Shown piece after piece: positions 9,567-19,100 of a stretch of DNA of 41,259 nucleotides. The position numbers were made by a program, and so were the translations under genes. Origin of the DNA: Chara braunii (taxonomy: Eukaryota; Streptophyta; Charophyceae; Charales; Characeae); the NCBI GenBank assembly GCA_003427395.1, contig BFEA01000907.1, positions 291,398 to 332,656 on the forward strand. Reading direction: 5' to 3'. The notes below the pieces were generated by a model. That model was not told where the DNA came from. It saw only the letters and a program-made list of their open reading frames with translations, and did not search any database. The number at the start of each line of letters is the position of its first letter. The stretch's first letter is position 1.

Positions 9567-10730
9567 CTGAAAGAAGGAAGGACAAAGGTGATCAAGTTAA
9601 ATTTTTTGTCCCCTAAGTATTATTAAAACATTTGTCTTCCTTTTGGCCCGTGCTTCTTATGGCACGGCCGGCCACGTCGGAAGTATCTAAATACACTTTG
9701 TTTGGCTAGTAGGACACAAATTGGGCTACTTGTGGCACCAGTTCCCCATATGCCAGTGGCTCTTTACGCAAGGCATCAAGAACTTAAAGTCTTTCCGTGA
9801 AGATGCTTTTATCCATCCCCCTAGGAGGTGGTCTTGGATACCCCTCGTCCTCGCTCGAGCGAACCCCGGAATTCAGAAGTCGGGTTGGCTCCACCGCAAC
9901 AGCATGGTACCCCCCCGCAAAGCGGTCCACGCTGAGTCAATAACATTGTCTGCCTCTAAGGCAACGAACCCCCGCCCCAAATGCCTCATAGGAAAAAGGA
10001 AAAGCATCTGCACAGCAGGTAGGCTAAGCTCTTGCCACCTGACGTCAGGAGCAACTTGGACGAAGAAAAAGAAAATTATAAAAAAAATCATTCAGACGGA
10101 CAGGCATAGACAGAAAGGGTAATTCGGGAAAGAAACGGGTGACCCTGGGGAATGAGTCTAAGTCCAATTGCGTCCCTCTTCTTTGTGCTCGCTTCATTTT
10201 CGTTGTTTTCTTTTTCGTCTAGTTTACACACACTCACAAGTAAAGAGATGAGAAAACAACTATTTTTTTTTTTTTCATCATCCTCATCCATCTAAGTCCA
10301 CATGTCGTACATGCAATCAAAGTTAGACCACAAATAGACCACCATACAGATCCATTGCCTCGTCAAACTCCCTGTCATACACATAAACATACATTCCCTT
10401 TCCCTTTGCAATGAACGTTCAGAGGATCAAGGTTTAGCAAGTGTGGGTTCACACAGGTGTGAAGGGAACTGAAGCAGGTTAACTGACCTTAAGTGAAGTT
10501 TGAACGGCACACTCAAGAAAACCATATAGGATTACGCTCTCTCAACGGAAAGGTCGTTGCACCCAGTCGTCAGCAAAGTGATCGACACCACTCCCTTGTG
10601 ATGACCGCTTGCCAGAGTACCCTCTCCGCACACAATCACTTTCCAATAATCTGGCTGCGTTAACTCATTACTGTCACTGGCCTCCAAAGTTACAACATCC
10701 CTGCACCGCCACGCTTACTCTTCTTTAAAA
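9567..10730 (-). other. LTR C segment upstream of the C gene; possible additional exon
   Basis: Three copies of part of this segment exist (about 9880-10060, 32945-33125, 37980-38170). In LTR sense one frame stays open through VEPARLLSSGVHLDEDEGYP in the best copy; another ends RWSQPDF before a stop in copies 1 and 3. The antisense strand also has an open frame (9721-10122). Since several frames are open and substitutions do not favour third positions, I do not assign a gene. The segment ends with the ACAA/GTAGCC donor-like site and an intron-like AT-rich stretch before the C-gene exon. Confidence 0.3.
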
Positions 10731-10784
10731 ATGCAACGCTGCTTTGACGCACCTTCTCTGTGCCAACGCCCCAGCTCCACTCAC

Positions 10785-11100
10785 TGCAAATATACTGTCG
10801 TTACCGCCGTGAAAACAGTGTTGTTGCTGCAAAAATCTGGTAGCGCTTTCGCACTATCGTCAAAAACCAGAACCACTGCCGCAAAAATCTGGAACTGGCG
10901 CCAAAAAAATTTGGCAGCGCTTCTGCACCACCGTTGAAAAAAAAACAGAACCGCCGCCGCAAAAATCCGGCAGCGCTTCCGCACCACCTCCATCAACTTA
11001 GTGCCACCGTCGCAAGAATTCGGCAGCGCTTCCGCATTACCGTCGTTAAAACCGGAACTGCCACCGTAAATTTTCGGCAGCACTTCCCTACTATAGTGAA
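10785..11100 (-). repeat. Minisatellite with GGCAGCGCTTCC core (copy 1)
   Basis: The core GGCAGCGCTTCC or close variants occur at about 10839, 10913, 10969, 11022 and 11076, spaced 53-74 bases. Between them lie GCAAAAATCYGG and CACYACCGTC words, so whole units are repeated. The inverted counterpart is at about 36950-37260. The motif also appears in the inner repeats of LTR A. Confidence 0.75.
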
Positions 11101-13159
11101 AAGATGGCTGTCCAAAATTGGTATATGTAGGGGCCCAGGCCCAAATTCCACAGCGCCGTACTGCTGCAGTTCCGCAGCGTCTCTGGGTCCGTTCCGTGGA
11201 ACCAGCACCAGCCAGAGGAGAGGGGAGCAGAGTGCTCCCTGCCTCGGCTATGACTGCCCAACTCTCCTTCTTGCGCTCCTCAGCAGGTCTCCAGTTTCTC
11301 CTCACGTTGCCTTAGGCAAGTCTCCAACCTCTCCTCACGTTGCCTCAGAGAGCAGCTCCAGCAACCAGCAACACTCAAGTGTGTTTGTCACACACTAGCA
11401 TCACGAGTGCATTGTGCGGCAGTTGGGGGACAACTGCCTGTTATATAGTGGCTGAGGAGGGCTGGACGTCACTCCAGCCCCCAGGCAAAATTGCGGCCTC
11501 ACTGTGAGCCCTTGATCTGGCCAAGATCCAGGGTTGACAGTGGCCGCACCACAGCCACATCCTTAGTGTGGGGCAGTTTCTTTATTTTTCTTTTCTTTTT
11601 CCCAGCTATCTCGGAATCTCATGAGATAGATGGGCTCCTGCCATTTCCAAATCTATTTTTCTTTTATTTTTCTGATAAGGGGTTGGATAGATACAACCCC
11701 TTACAGTTTGATGTACATGGACCCTTTTTCCAGGGCAGATACATTAGGGAAAAGGCTGTACTTGACCTTTTCCTTTTATGACCCGTCAATTTTCAGGCTC
11801 CCTGCAAAAACGGGAGTCTGACAGTTACCTGTGGCAGCTTCTGCCAGAGGTAGCGCCACGTGAGGACAAGTGTCCTCACACAAATAAAGAAGAAATAAAC
11901 AACAAGAAAACGAAGAATTAAAACTAATCTAAGTCCATGCGCCTGGTCATTTTCTCGGCCAGGTTCATGTAGTTATATGCAACAGTCTCCCCCTCACTTT
12001 CCTCTGCCCTCCCATGAAAACGGGGAGGCAGTTGGTAGGTTGGGAGGAGTAGGACCTCCCCCTCCTAACTCCCACGTCCCTCTCTCTCTCTCTCTTTCTC
12101 ATGCATGTACTTTGGGCCGCAAGATTCAAGATCTCACGGCCACAGTAAGTTGGTAAAAAAAAAACGAAATGGGAGCCTTTGTGTTCCCACACAGCCCAAA
12201 GGATTGTTCTTTTTCCCACGAGGCAGTACCCTCGTTTTCGTTTTCTCTTTTTGCCTCTTTTTTTTTTCCACAGTTTTTCACGAGGCAGTTGCCTCGTTTC
12301 TGCCCCTTTTCCCGTTTCCACCCATATCCTGCTATCCAACGGCCACAAAATGGGAAAGGGAAAAAAAAAAAAATTAAAAAGAAAACAAAAAAAAGCTTAG
12401 CTGAAGTTGAGTCTGCTGCCCGTTTCTTCGAACGAAGGGGCGCAGACCCTAAAATCGACTGAGGGGATATGAAAGACACACATGTGAGGGTGTATATTTC
12501 CATGTTCCACCGGTAGATTCATTCGATTTTGCTCATCCTTCAACGACAATAGCATGAGTTAGGTCGCAGGTAAGTTTCGCGACTCCTCCCCTCACTCTCT
12601 TTTCCTCCCTCATACACACTATAGTAGTAGTGTATAGATCCACGCCCTTGGGAGGGATTCATCCGGTTTTGCTCACCGAATCAATGGAGGCTGGCAGTGT
12701 GTTTTTGGCCCGTTCATCTCCCAAACAAGGGGGCATTTTCACCAAATTCGTGAGATAGGAAATAGAAAATAAAAATATCTAAAACAAAAAAACGCACAGA
12801 ATCTAAAAAAATCTTAAAACAACAAAAGAAAATCCAACTTACCTAAAATGAAAACGGATTCCCGTTTTCAATTGCGCCTGCTGAATTCTCGAGGAGTCCC
12901 TAGCTACTTTTCTAGGCGTCATCTGACACCTTTGGTTTTCGGTTTCTCAGCACCTGTACCCAGGCGCCTATGAGCGCCGGGTTCGGGCGCTACAACACCC
13001 AGCTGACCGTTAAAAAGACGGACGGGCGCTGAGATGGGATTTTTTTTTTTTTATTTATTTTTTTATTTTTTTTGCAATAATAAAACTGTTGGTTTGTGCC
13101 AACGGTTACTTATATTGCGCCCTCAGGCAGATCTTTGGGCGCCATGTGACGATGTTTGC
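11101..13159 (-). other. Central LTR C sequence with several hairpins
   Basis: No gene is supported. Visible structure includes the perfect hairpin GTGAGGACAAGTGTCCTCAC (11860-11879, also at 36156-36175), GAGGCAGTTGCCTC near 12280, and a duplicated word GATTCATYCGRTTTTGCTCA at about 12517 and 12660. T- and A-rich runs create spurious open frames around 12100-12500. Confidence 0.5.
11860..11879. repeat. Perfect 9-bp-stem hairpin in LTR C
   Basis: GTGAGGACAAGTGTCCTCAC pairs over nine bases with a two-base centre. It is retained in the inverted LTR copy (36156-36175) with the centre changed from AG to CT, its complement on that strand. Confidence 0.6.
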
Positions 13160-13166
13160 TTTATTT

Positions 13167-13205
<39 letters not shown>

Positions 13206-13230
13206 TTTTATTAATATTATTATTACTATT
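13160..13230. repeat. (TTTA)n microsatellite
   Basis: More than ten copies of TTTA/ATTT adjoin the U6-like segment; the inverted LTR copy has (AAT)n and (AAAT)n runs at the same point (34769-34890). On the LTR sense strand it is an A/T-rich tail, as seen after SINE-type retroposed RNAs. Confidence 0.8.
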
Positions 13231-13234
13231 TTTA

Positions 13235-13267
13235 TGTCATCTTTGCGCAGGGGCCATGTTAATCTTG
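13235..13267 (-). ncRNA. U6 snRNA-derived segment in LTR C copy 1
   Basis: The minus strand reads CAAGATTAACATGGCCCC then TGCGCAAAGATGACA, matching the central and 3' part of U6 snRNA (consensus GATTAGCATGGCCCCTGCGC) with few differences. The 5' half of U6 is not recognisable. The segment is followed in LTR sense by the A/T-rich microsatellite. It is a U6-derived remnant, shared with the copy at 34736-34768. Confidence 0.75.
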
Positions 13268-13344
13268 CGGGCTACAGATCTCATCGCGCGACCGAAATCG
13301 ACCGCGGCCCACTGCTCCACAACGGGCTGCTCCAAAAGGAAAGG

Positions 13345-13440
13345 AGCTAGCCCAGTGGGGCATTATGGCCTCGATCCCTGCATCCGTCGCATATCACGCT
13401 AGTCTGCTACCTACTAGGCGAGCTCCTATCTCACATAAAG
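13345..13440 (-). ncRNA. tRNA-like segment in LTR C copy 1
   Basis: On the minus strand CGCCTAGTAGGTAGCAGAC resembles a D arm and GGGATCGAGGCC resembles a B box, about 40 bases apart. This lies about 100 bases before the U6-like segment in LTR sense. The related copy at 34564-34630 has a better A box (TAGCTCGGTAGG). It is likely a tRNA-derived promoter remnant of a SINE-like unit. Confidence 0.45.
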
Positions 13441-13549
13441 ATAGGAGCAACCCTTCTGTATGAAGGGCTGTAGCACCCAGTAGACCACCATGAACGGCCT
13501 TACTAGGCCCGCCTGTTTCCACGGCTGGCTGGCTTGCCGGCGGCTATAG

Positions 13550-13770
13550 CCTCGGCAGATGCCCTATTCAACAAGCCACAACACCAATCCTTCCGGGCTT
13601 CGGCGCAAAAGCCTCGAGGACCCAAAAAAAAAAAAAAAAAAAAAAAAANNNNNNNNNNNNNNNNNNNNNNNNNNNNNNNNNNNNNNNNNNNNNNNNNNNN
13701 NNNNNNNNNNNNNNNNNNNNNNNNNNNNNNNNNNNNNNNNNNNNNNNNTCGCGCGGCTTAGCAGCTGCGC
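13550..13770 (+). mobile_element. Poly-A-bearing insertion around the assembly gap (retroposon-like)
   Basis: Compared with the inverted LTR copy (near 34435-34455), copy 1 has extra sequence from about 13550, ending in a run of 26 A bases that runs into the gap, with GCGCGGCTTAGCAGCTGCGC after it. An insert ending in poly-A suggests a retroposed sequence. The gap prevents finding its true end or target duplication. Confidence 0.4.
13649..13748. other. Assembly gap (100 N)
   Basis: Exactly 100 undetermined bases follow a poly-A run. The length is probably a placeholder, so distances across this point are unreliable. Confidence 0.95.
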
Positions 13771-14717
13771 GACATTATTTTAGGTAGAATAGGTTTAATT
13801 TTAACATTCTCATGTCCGCACGTTCCTGCGACTTCGAAAAGACGAAACATTGCCATTCACATCCGTTACTCTCGGACGCCACACACGTCCGGACTAAAGT
13901 CTAAGAAACTTTTAATCTCTCAGTCATAGGTAAGGTTTGAATAACTTTTGGCAAACGTCAGTCTCATCAAGTCCTTCAATTTCAACGAAAAAGGTCGGAC
14001 AACGTTCGACATTGAAAAACCCCGGCAAATACCATTGTCAGGGTTTTTGCCCCGACAGCATTCTAAGGCCCCATTGAACGAGGCCCCATTGAACGACGTC
14101 CCCGTTGTTCACCCTATATTAATCAATAATATAGGGTTTTCGATCCTTATGGAACTCCTCTGAAAAAATGGCAACAAAATTTCTTTTAATCGAAAATAAG
14201 TCGAAGCTTACTACAAAAATCTGAGTCATTACCTTGGTGATCTAAAATTCAATTATACTTGATTGGAATGGTACCACATATAGCCTCTGACAAGACTTTC
14301 ACCAAAACCTGAATTTTTATGCGAGACCAAATTCCGGAATCACTAAAATATGCAAGAAACTTTGTCTAAATGGTCCCAGCACCATCCCACTAGCGACAAC
14401 TCTAAACATTTTTTAGTCTCTCAGAATGGTACCGGAAAAGCTTCCGGCTAGCCTTCTAAACCCCAGTTCGCTAATATATTCATTTATCTAAAAAAATCAG
14501 GTTTAACCTGTTGACGAGTCTTTCAAAATAAATAACCTCCTGGGCGGCCCAGACAGAATCTGAACCAACCATTCATGAGAGAAACCATTTATCAAAAGTT
14601 CTTGTCCAGGTTTTGTGTCCCACTCCAATTACGAGTCATCACACATGATATCTTCCCAGCATGCCTTGTGATATGCGTCGAGGAGTGGTGTAATCCTCAA
14701 GGGATAGCATCTCGACA

Positions 14718-15608
14718 CCGAGCCCCGCTTTAGACTTGGACCTCACCACATTCCCTCCGATTTCAGTATTAAGTTTTTGTCAGTTCCTCGCTTGTAAGAG
14801 TGAACTACCATTTCTTTATGACCCAGGCTGGTCACGCCCGACTATAGAGGCGAGGCGACCCCTCCCGTCACAAGGCTAAGATAACCACTCCTTTCCCCGT
14901 GGCGAACGACAGTCGTCACCCTCTCAAGCAAAATTCTAACAATCACAATAATACCTCCTCCCTTTCAATGATAGTGTAGCCACCCTCCTTAAAAAGGGAA
15001 GTGACAACATCCCACTATGAACCAGGAACAAAGTTCCAACATAGGCCTCACTACCATCTACGGAGCTCACTGCATCAGGACTCACCATAACAGGATAACT
15101 AAGAAAACTTTAGGAAAGTTCTAGGTTGTGATAAATAATTGCAGTATATGCCTTTGTGAATAACATACGAGCTATCATACAAGCCATATAATGCAAATTA
15201 CATACCATTATCCTAGAACTTTTTACAACGAAAAATATACATCAAGTAGCAAAATACATTTTCACAAAGGGTTCCATAACATTCCAGTTTAATCATAAAT
15301 TTGCGTTGCATCACGAAAAAAAAAACGATAAGCAACCATACAAAATTATAAGTCAAAAGATTTTCAATCCGTTCATAAAATTTCACAAAACAAATTCTAC
15401 GAACAAAAGTCGTAGAAATTATTTTTCTTATTACAAAGTATGGAGTCATAGACCCCAAAATTAAATCCAATCCAAAAAGTCCAAAGTTACTATTCCCCTT
15501 GTCCGGCCTCAAATAACAGTCAGCAACTAATGATCCCCAGTATAAAAAGAAATTAGACGACGAAAAGCAAGTCCTCCATTATCAAAAATTTATACTAACC
15601 GAAACCCC
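14718..15608 (-). other. 3' untranslated region of element B
   Basis: This AT-rich stretch lies between the pol stop (15609) and the LTR C start (14717). The minus strand just before the LTR has AAAGCGGGGCTCGG and, further up, GGAGGGAATGTGGTGAGG, either of which might serve as polypurine tract, but neither is clean. A 99-codon open frame (15213-15512) has no recognisable domain. Confidence 0.4.
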
Positions 15609-17004
15609 TTATAAAGTCATTGGAATAAATTTTCTCAAATGCGATCCCGACACCCAATTTCTACCTCGAGCCTCATCCATCTCGTCGATCTCATAAGCTC
15701 CATGCTCAGATCTCTTAACAATACGATAGGGAGCCAACCACCGACTGTCCAATTTTCGACACCATTGCTTTTCCAAGGACGAATCATAAAGAAGCACAAT
15801 AACCCCAACTTTCAAAGGTTCTTTACGAACACGAGGTCCCTTATCCCATCTTTCCTTGTCGGTCTGTCTACTCTCTGCATTAGAGTCAGTGCCCTCCTCA
15901 ACTCTTTCTTCAGTCACCATCACCTGTCTCGCCCTCAATTCCAACAACTCTTCCGTTTAAAGCTTCGTTTCCACATCCTGCTTTCGCCAAGTGGTCAGAA
16001 AATTTTCGATCGGAAACGTTGAGTGTCGCCCAAGCCACAATGTGACTGAAGCTTATCCAATTGTCCGCCTTATGGTGACATTCTCAACAAAGAATGTCGT
16101 TCTTAGATATATTGACGATCTTGATGGATCATCCACACACCATTTTGCTAACAAATTTGTTAGAGTGGCATGTTCACGCTCAACCGGCGCATTAGCCTGG
16201 GGATGTGCCCTTGTAGTATAGCTAAAGCTTACTCCAAGTTTTTTCAAAAGCGCCTGCACTTCCCCAGCCCAAATCTCACCACCTTGATCCATGACAAATT
16301 CCTAGACAAACAAGTACCGAAGATAATATTCCTCGATGCATTATGCTAAAACATGCCAATACGCTCGCGAATGGCACATCCATCAACGAACCCAATCAAA
16401 TTATCCCTTGCATTGAAGATATATCTGTACCTATTAATCCCAGGTGGCATAACCAATAGATCAAGGTGTACTACTGCTCCCGGCTCAGCCGTACAACGTG
16501 GATTAAGAGGTTCAACAAAACGCAGATTAGATAGTCTTTGGCAAGAAAGACAAGATTTACAGAAGTCATTTACCATCTTGCTCATTCCTTCCCAAAAATA
16601 AAGATGTTGAATCTTTTTTAAAGTGCTGATCTATGTCCGCCTACGACCCCATCATGCAAAGCTGCAATCACATCAAGTTGTCGCGCAACCCCACATACCA
16701 CTCTCTTCGGAATACCATCGTTGAACTTTTTAAAAAGATGACCATATCGTAGAACAAAATCCTTACTCTTCTGGCGAACAACTGAATCCACCTCATCTTC
16801 TCTCAACTCACCGTTCAACCACATCCCTATCAACTTATACTCTCCTTCATACTCTCCTTCCCTGAACACTTCCCTGATCTCACTGCCTTCTCCTTCTTCA
16901 TTCGTCATTCTCAGGCGGTCTTCATGAATCAAAGACTTCACAAGAAAAAACATTTCCCCCAACGATCCTGAATGTCTTATCAGCTTGCTCGTGCCCATAC
17001 TCAA
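15609..17004 (-). pseudogene. pol: Element B linker and integrase, decayed
   Basis: The minus strand carries in order the linker with PKRVVCG (about 16690), the zinc-region end SCLSCQ (about 16550), HLDLLVMP with the first catalytic Asp (about 16470), MDQGGEI (second Asp region, about 16290) and AHPQANAPVEREH (third acidic residue region, about 16200). The C-terminal domain with SRWLAPYRIV follows, ending HLRKFIPMTL at the stop at 15609. The frame is broken several times, at about 16300-16350, 16600 and 15950. The order matches Ty3/gypsy pol and element 1. Confidence 0.85.
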
Positions 17005-17036
17005 TCGTCAACGGCTCTTTGACAAGCTCGACTTCA

Positions 17037-17869
17037 TCAGATAAAGCCAAGCTCATTATTTGCTCTAATGTCCTCGTCAATGAATGGTTCCTCCATCACT
17101 AACTCAAATCGCATATGATGGAAGCTAGGAGCATTCCAAATAGTCTTCCCATGTCGAGCAACTGCATCCGCCAAGTAAGTATTTGAGTTGATACTTAATT
17201 GCGACTCTTCTCCCTCCAGGAACCCATCCACAGGGACTGAATCCTCAGCCTGATCCGTCGATGAGTCCCAATCAACACAACTCAACCCATCAGCATGATT
17301 CTGAGTGCCTGAAATACGTTCAATTTTAAAATTGAACATCCAAATGTATGTTAGTCATCGAGCAATGGTTAGATCAGAAGGATAATAGTTCTTCAACGAT
17401 TAAGTCAGAGCCGTAGGATCGACTCGTAGAATGAACCACCTGCCAAATACATAATTCCTGAAAATAAGCAGACAGTGAAGCACAGCGAGAGTTTCCTTCT
17501 TGAACTGGGAGTAGTTCCGCTCAACAATATTCAGAGTTCTGCTCTCGAATCTCAATGGCCGCTCTCGTCCTTCCCCATCCTTTTGAATCAAGACTCCTCC
17601 CAAAGCGGTAGGGCCTGCATCAGTCTCGATGATGAAAGGACGACCTTCAACATCCTCAAAATAAGGAACTCACAAAATCAGGCCGCCTCGAAATTCAGCT
17701 TTAATATCCTCAACAACCGCTTGCTGCTTTGCTCCCTATTCCCAGATTTGACTCTTGCGTACTAATTTCCGCAAGTGTTTCACTCTCGCTGTGAACCTAC
17801 GGATAAAAATACGCCAAAATCTGCAAGTTCCAAGGAAGCTTCTTACGTCGGTAATTGATTTAAAGGGAG
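17037..17869 (-). pseudogene. pol: Element B RT connection and RNase H
   Basis: Starting beside the A2 insertion, the minus strand reads TPFKSITDVRSFLGTCRFW, the hallmark junction between RT thumb and connection in Ty3/gypsy elements, then HLRKLV. RNase H follows with GGVLIQKDG, YSQFKKETLAVLHCL, FILRVDPTAL and NHADGLSCV. Stops and frameshifts occur near 17340-17400 and 17600-17740. The upstream half of the same pol lies 9.2 kb away at 27110, across A2. Confidence 0.85.
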
Positions 17870-17873
17870 TCGG
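17870..17873. repeat. Target-site duplication of A2, left copy
   Basis: TCGG precedes TGTCGGCCCG; the same TCGG follows the CGACA terminus at 27106-27109. A five-base duplication TCGGT is equally consistent, because the next base is also T on both sides. Removing A2 and one copy restores the pol frame. Confidence 0.75.
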
Positions 17874-18536
17874 TGTCGGCCCGAATACCCTTACAAGGGC
17901 ACATTTTTGCAGCTTACAGGAAGAACGCTTTGGGCGGTAACTAGGGGCGCGTCCCACTTGTGTTGATTAGAGAGTGTGTGAGCGTGCACTTTGTGGGCAC
18001 GCGCTAGCTTGACCAAACCTTAATCGAGGAAGCCCATGAGGCGTCGGTAGAACAAGTAAGTGCTAGGCTAAAACTTCAGAGGCAGTCGCGACCTCACACG
18101 CGCGGGCGAAATCTTGGACGACATAAAATTGACTTGGTAGGACTATGACTAAAGGAGAATATCGCCCGACTTATTGAAAACCGGCAGTTTCAGGGTCGTA
18201 CCGTGTAAAGTTTGCAGGCACCAGGTTGACCTTACACCATCCATGATAGGAGCTGCCATTGAAGCCAAGTAGGATTACCACAACTAGAGCACGAGCCGGG
18301 GTTTCGTAGGCAAAAGCGTTAGTGGCGGGCTATGAAAGGCTCAACCCGCAGCCCTACCTTGGTGGAGCAGGCTTGCGTAGAGGGCCAAGCGGGGCCTTGC
18401 CCCAAGACAACCGAGTGCGGCCTTACGGTGCGATGGACGCAGGCCGTAAGGTAGAAAAACGGCCTGAGGTACCGGTTGCAGGCTCGGGCTGGTTGGCCAT
18501 ACCATTCATATGCAGGGCGGCACGCAGCCAACTTAG

Positions 18537-18612
18537 GCTTGAGCTTAGCCCTATAGGTTACGTCACTGAGTTTTCACCAGGCGGATCCTGGGATCGAGGC
18601 CGGCAGCGAGCA
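18537..18612 (+). ncRNA. tRNA-like segment in LTR A2
   Basis: TTAGCCCTATAGGTTACG (18545-18562) resembles an A box and D arm, and GGGATCGAGGCC (18590-18601) resembles a B box. The same pair occurs in A1 and, diverged, in LTR C. Acceptor-stem pairing is weak, so a tRNA-derived internal promoter remnant is more likely than a tRNA. Confidence 0.45.
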
Positions 18613-19015
18613 GCGGAGGAGCGCTACGGAGTGAACTGAGCGGTTGAGGGTCCCGCGGGACTCTCCCCCTTAGTTTTGTTGGGGGGATCCGATCACGGGC
18701 CCGCGAAGTAGGACCAAGTGCCTACGGTCCTCTCCCCCATCCGTTATTTTTATTTTTATTATTATTAGATTTTTTTTCTAAGTTTAAAATTTTATTTTTC
18801 CTACTTTTATTTTTTTTCTGTCTATTTGGGACGGGGTCAGGTACCGGTCTCGGGGCCGACCGTGTACCTAAGAGCTCGTTCAGTGGGAATACCACGAACT
18901 ATTGAGCTGCAGGCCCGTACTCAAACCCAGATAACGAGTAGGATCAAGCAGCCCTGAGTTGCCTAAGGGCCCGTCGTCTCGAAGGAGGCATCCGGGAGTA
19001 GCTGCCCGTGAAACT
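18613..19015 (+). other. LTR A2 spacer between tRNA-like and U6-like segments
   Basis: This holds an AT-rich tract (18745-18820) between GC-rich flanks. Nothing coding or RNA-like is recognised. Confidence 0.4.
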
Positions 19016-19033
19016 GGTCCTTCGGGACATCCG

Positions 19034-19066
<33 letters not shown>

Positions 19067-19091
19067 GGCCCCTGCACAAGACTGGCTTGCA
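19016..19091 (+). ncRNA. U6 snRNA-like sequence
   Basis: GGTCCTTCGGGACATCCG forms the U6 5' hairpin (GTCC/GGAC around TTCG). It is followed by TAAAATTGGAACGATACAGA, GAAGATTAGCATGG and CCCCTGCACAAG, which include the invariant ACAGAGA box and most of the U2/U6-pairing region. After 19080 the expected GGATGACACGC is degenerate (ACTGGCTTGCA), so the internal stem-loop and 3' end are damaged. The 5' part resembles green-plant U6. No Pol III terminator or standard U6 promoter is seen. It is probably a retroposed or captured U6 piece, more complete than those in LTR C. Confidence 0.85.
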
Positions 19092-19100
19092 TAAATAGAG
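19088..19100 (+). promoter_or_regulatory. TATA-like element after the U6 segment
   Basis: GCATAAATAGAGGGG follows the U6 remnant by about ten bases and resembles a Pol II TATA box. It could serve LTR transcription, but no transcription start can be defined from sequence alone. Confidence 0.25.

Larger units (their letters stand above)
8534..14717 (-). mobile_element. LTR C copy 1: 3' LTR of element B (interrupted by A1)
   Basis: The minus strand starts TGTCGAGATGCTATCCC at 14717, about 890 bases after the pol stop of element B, where a 3' LTR is expected. A second copy starting at 33537 loses similarity outside this same point, which supports the boundary. The two copies are alignable over more than 5 kb (14717 to about 9237 against 33537 to 38848). 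The LTR end is not present here because A1 is inserted at 8533; it is represented by 32272-31151. It contains, in order, tRNA-like and U6-like segments, hairpins, a minisatellite and a decayed gene. Confidence 0.65.

Noticed and set aside
9721-10122. 133-codon plus-strand open frame with a counterpart at 37986-38315 (minus)
   Set aside because: It is antisense to the LTR, other frames in the same stretch are equally open, and substitutions between copies are spread over all codon positions.
12105-12503. Lys- or Phe-rich open frames on both strands of 12100-12500 and 35565-35930
   Set aside because: They arise from A/T homopolymer runs in the LTR and have no conserved domain.
15213-15512. 99-codon minus-strand open frame after element B pol
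   Set aside because: AT-rich, no recognised domain, and located in the expected 3' untranslated region.
18537-18612. Functional tRNA gene
   Set aside because: A and B box-like words are present but acceptor and anticodon stems do not pair convincingly and no T-run terminator follows.
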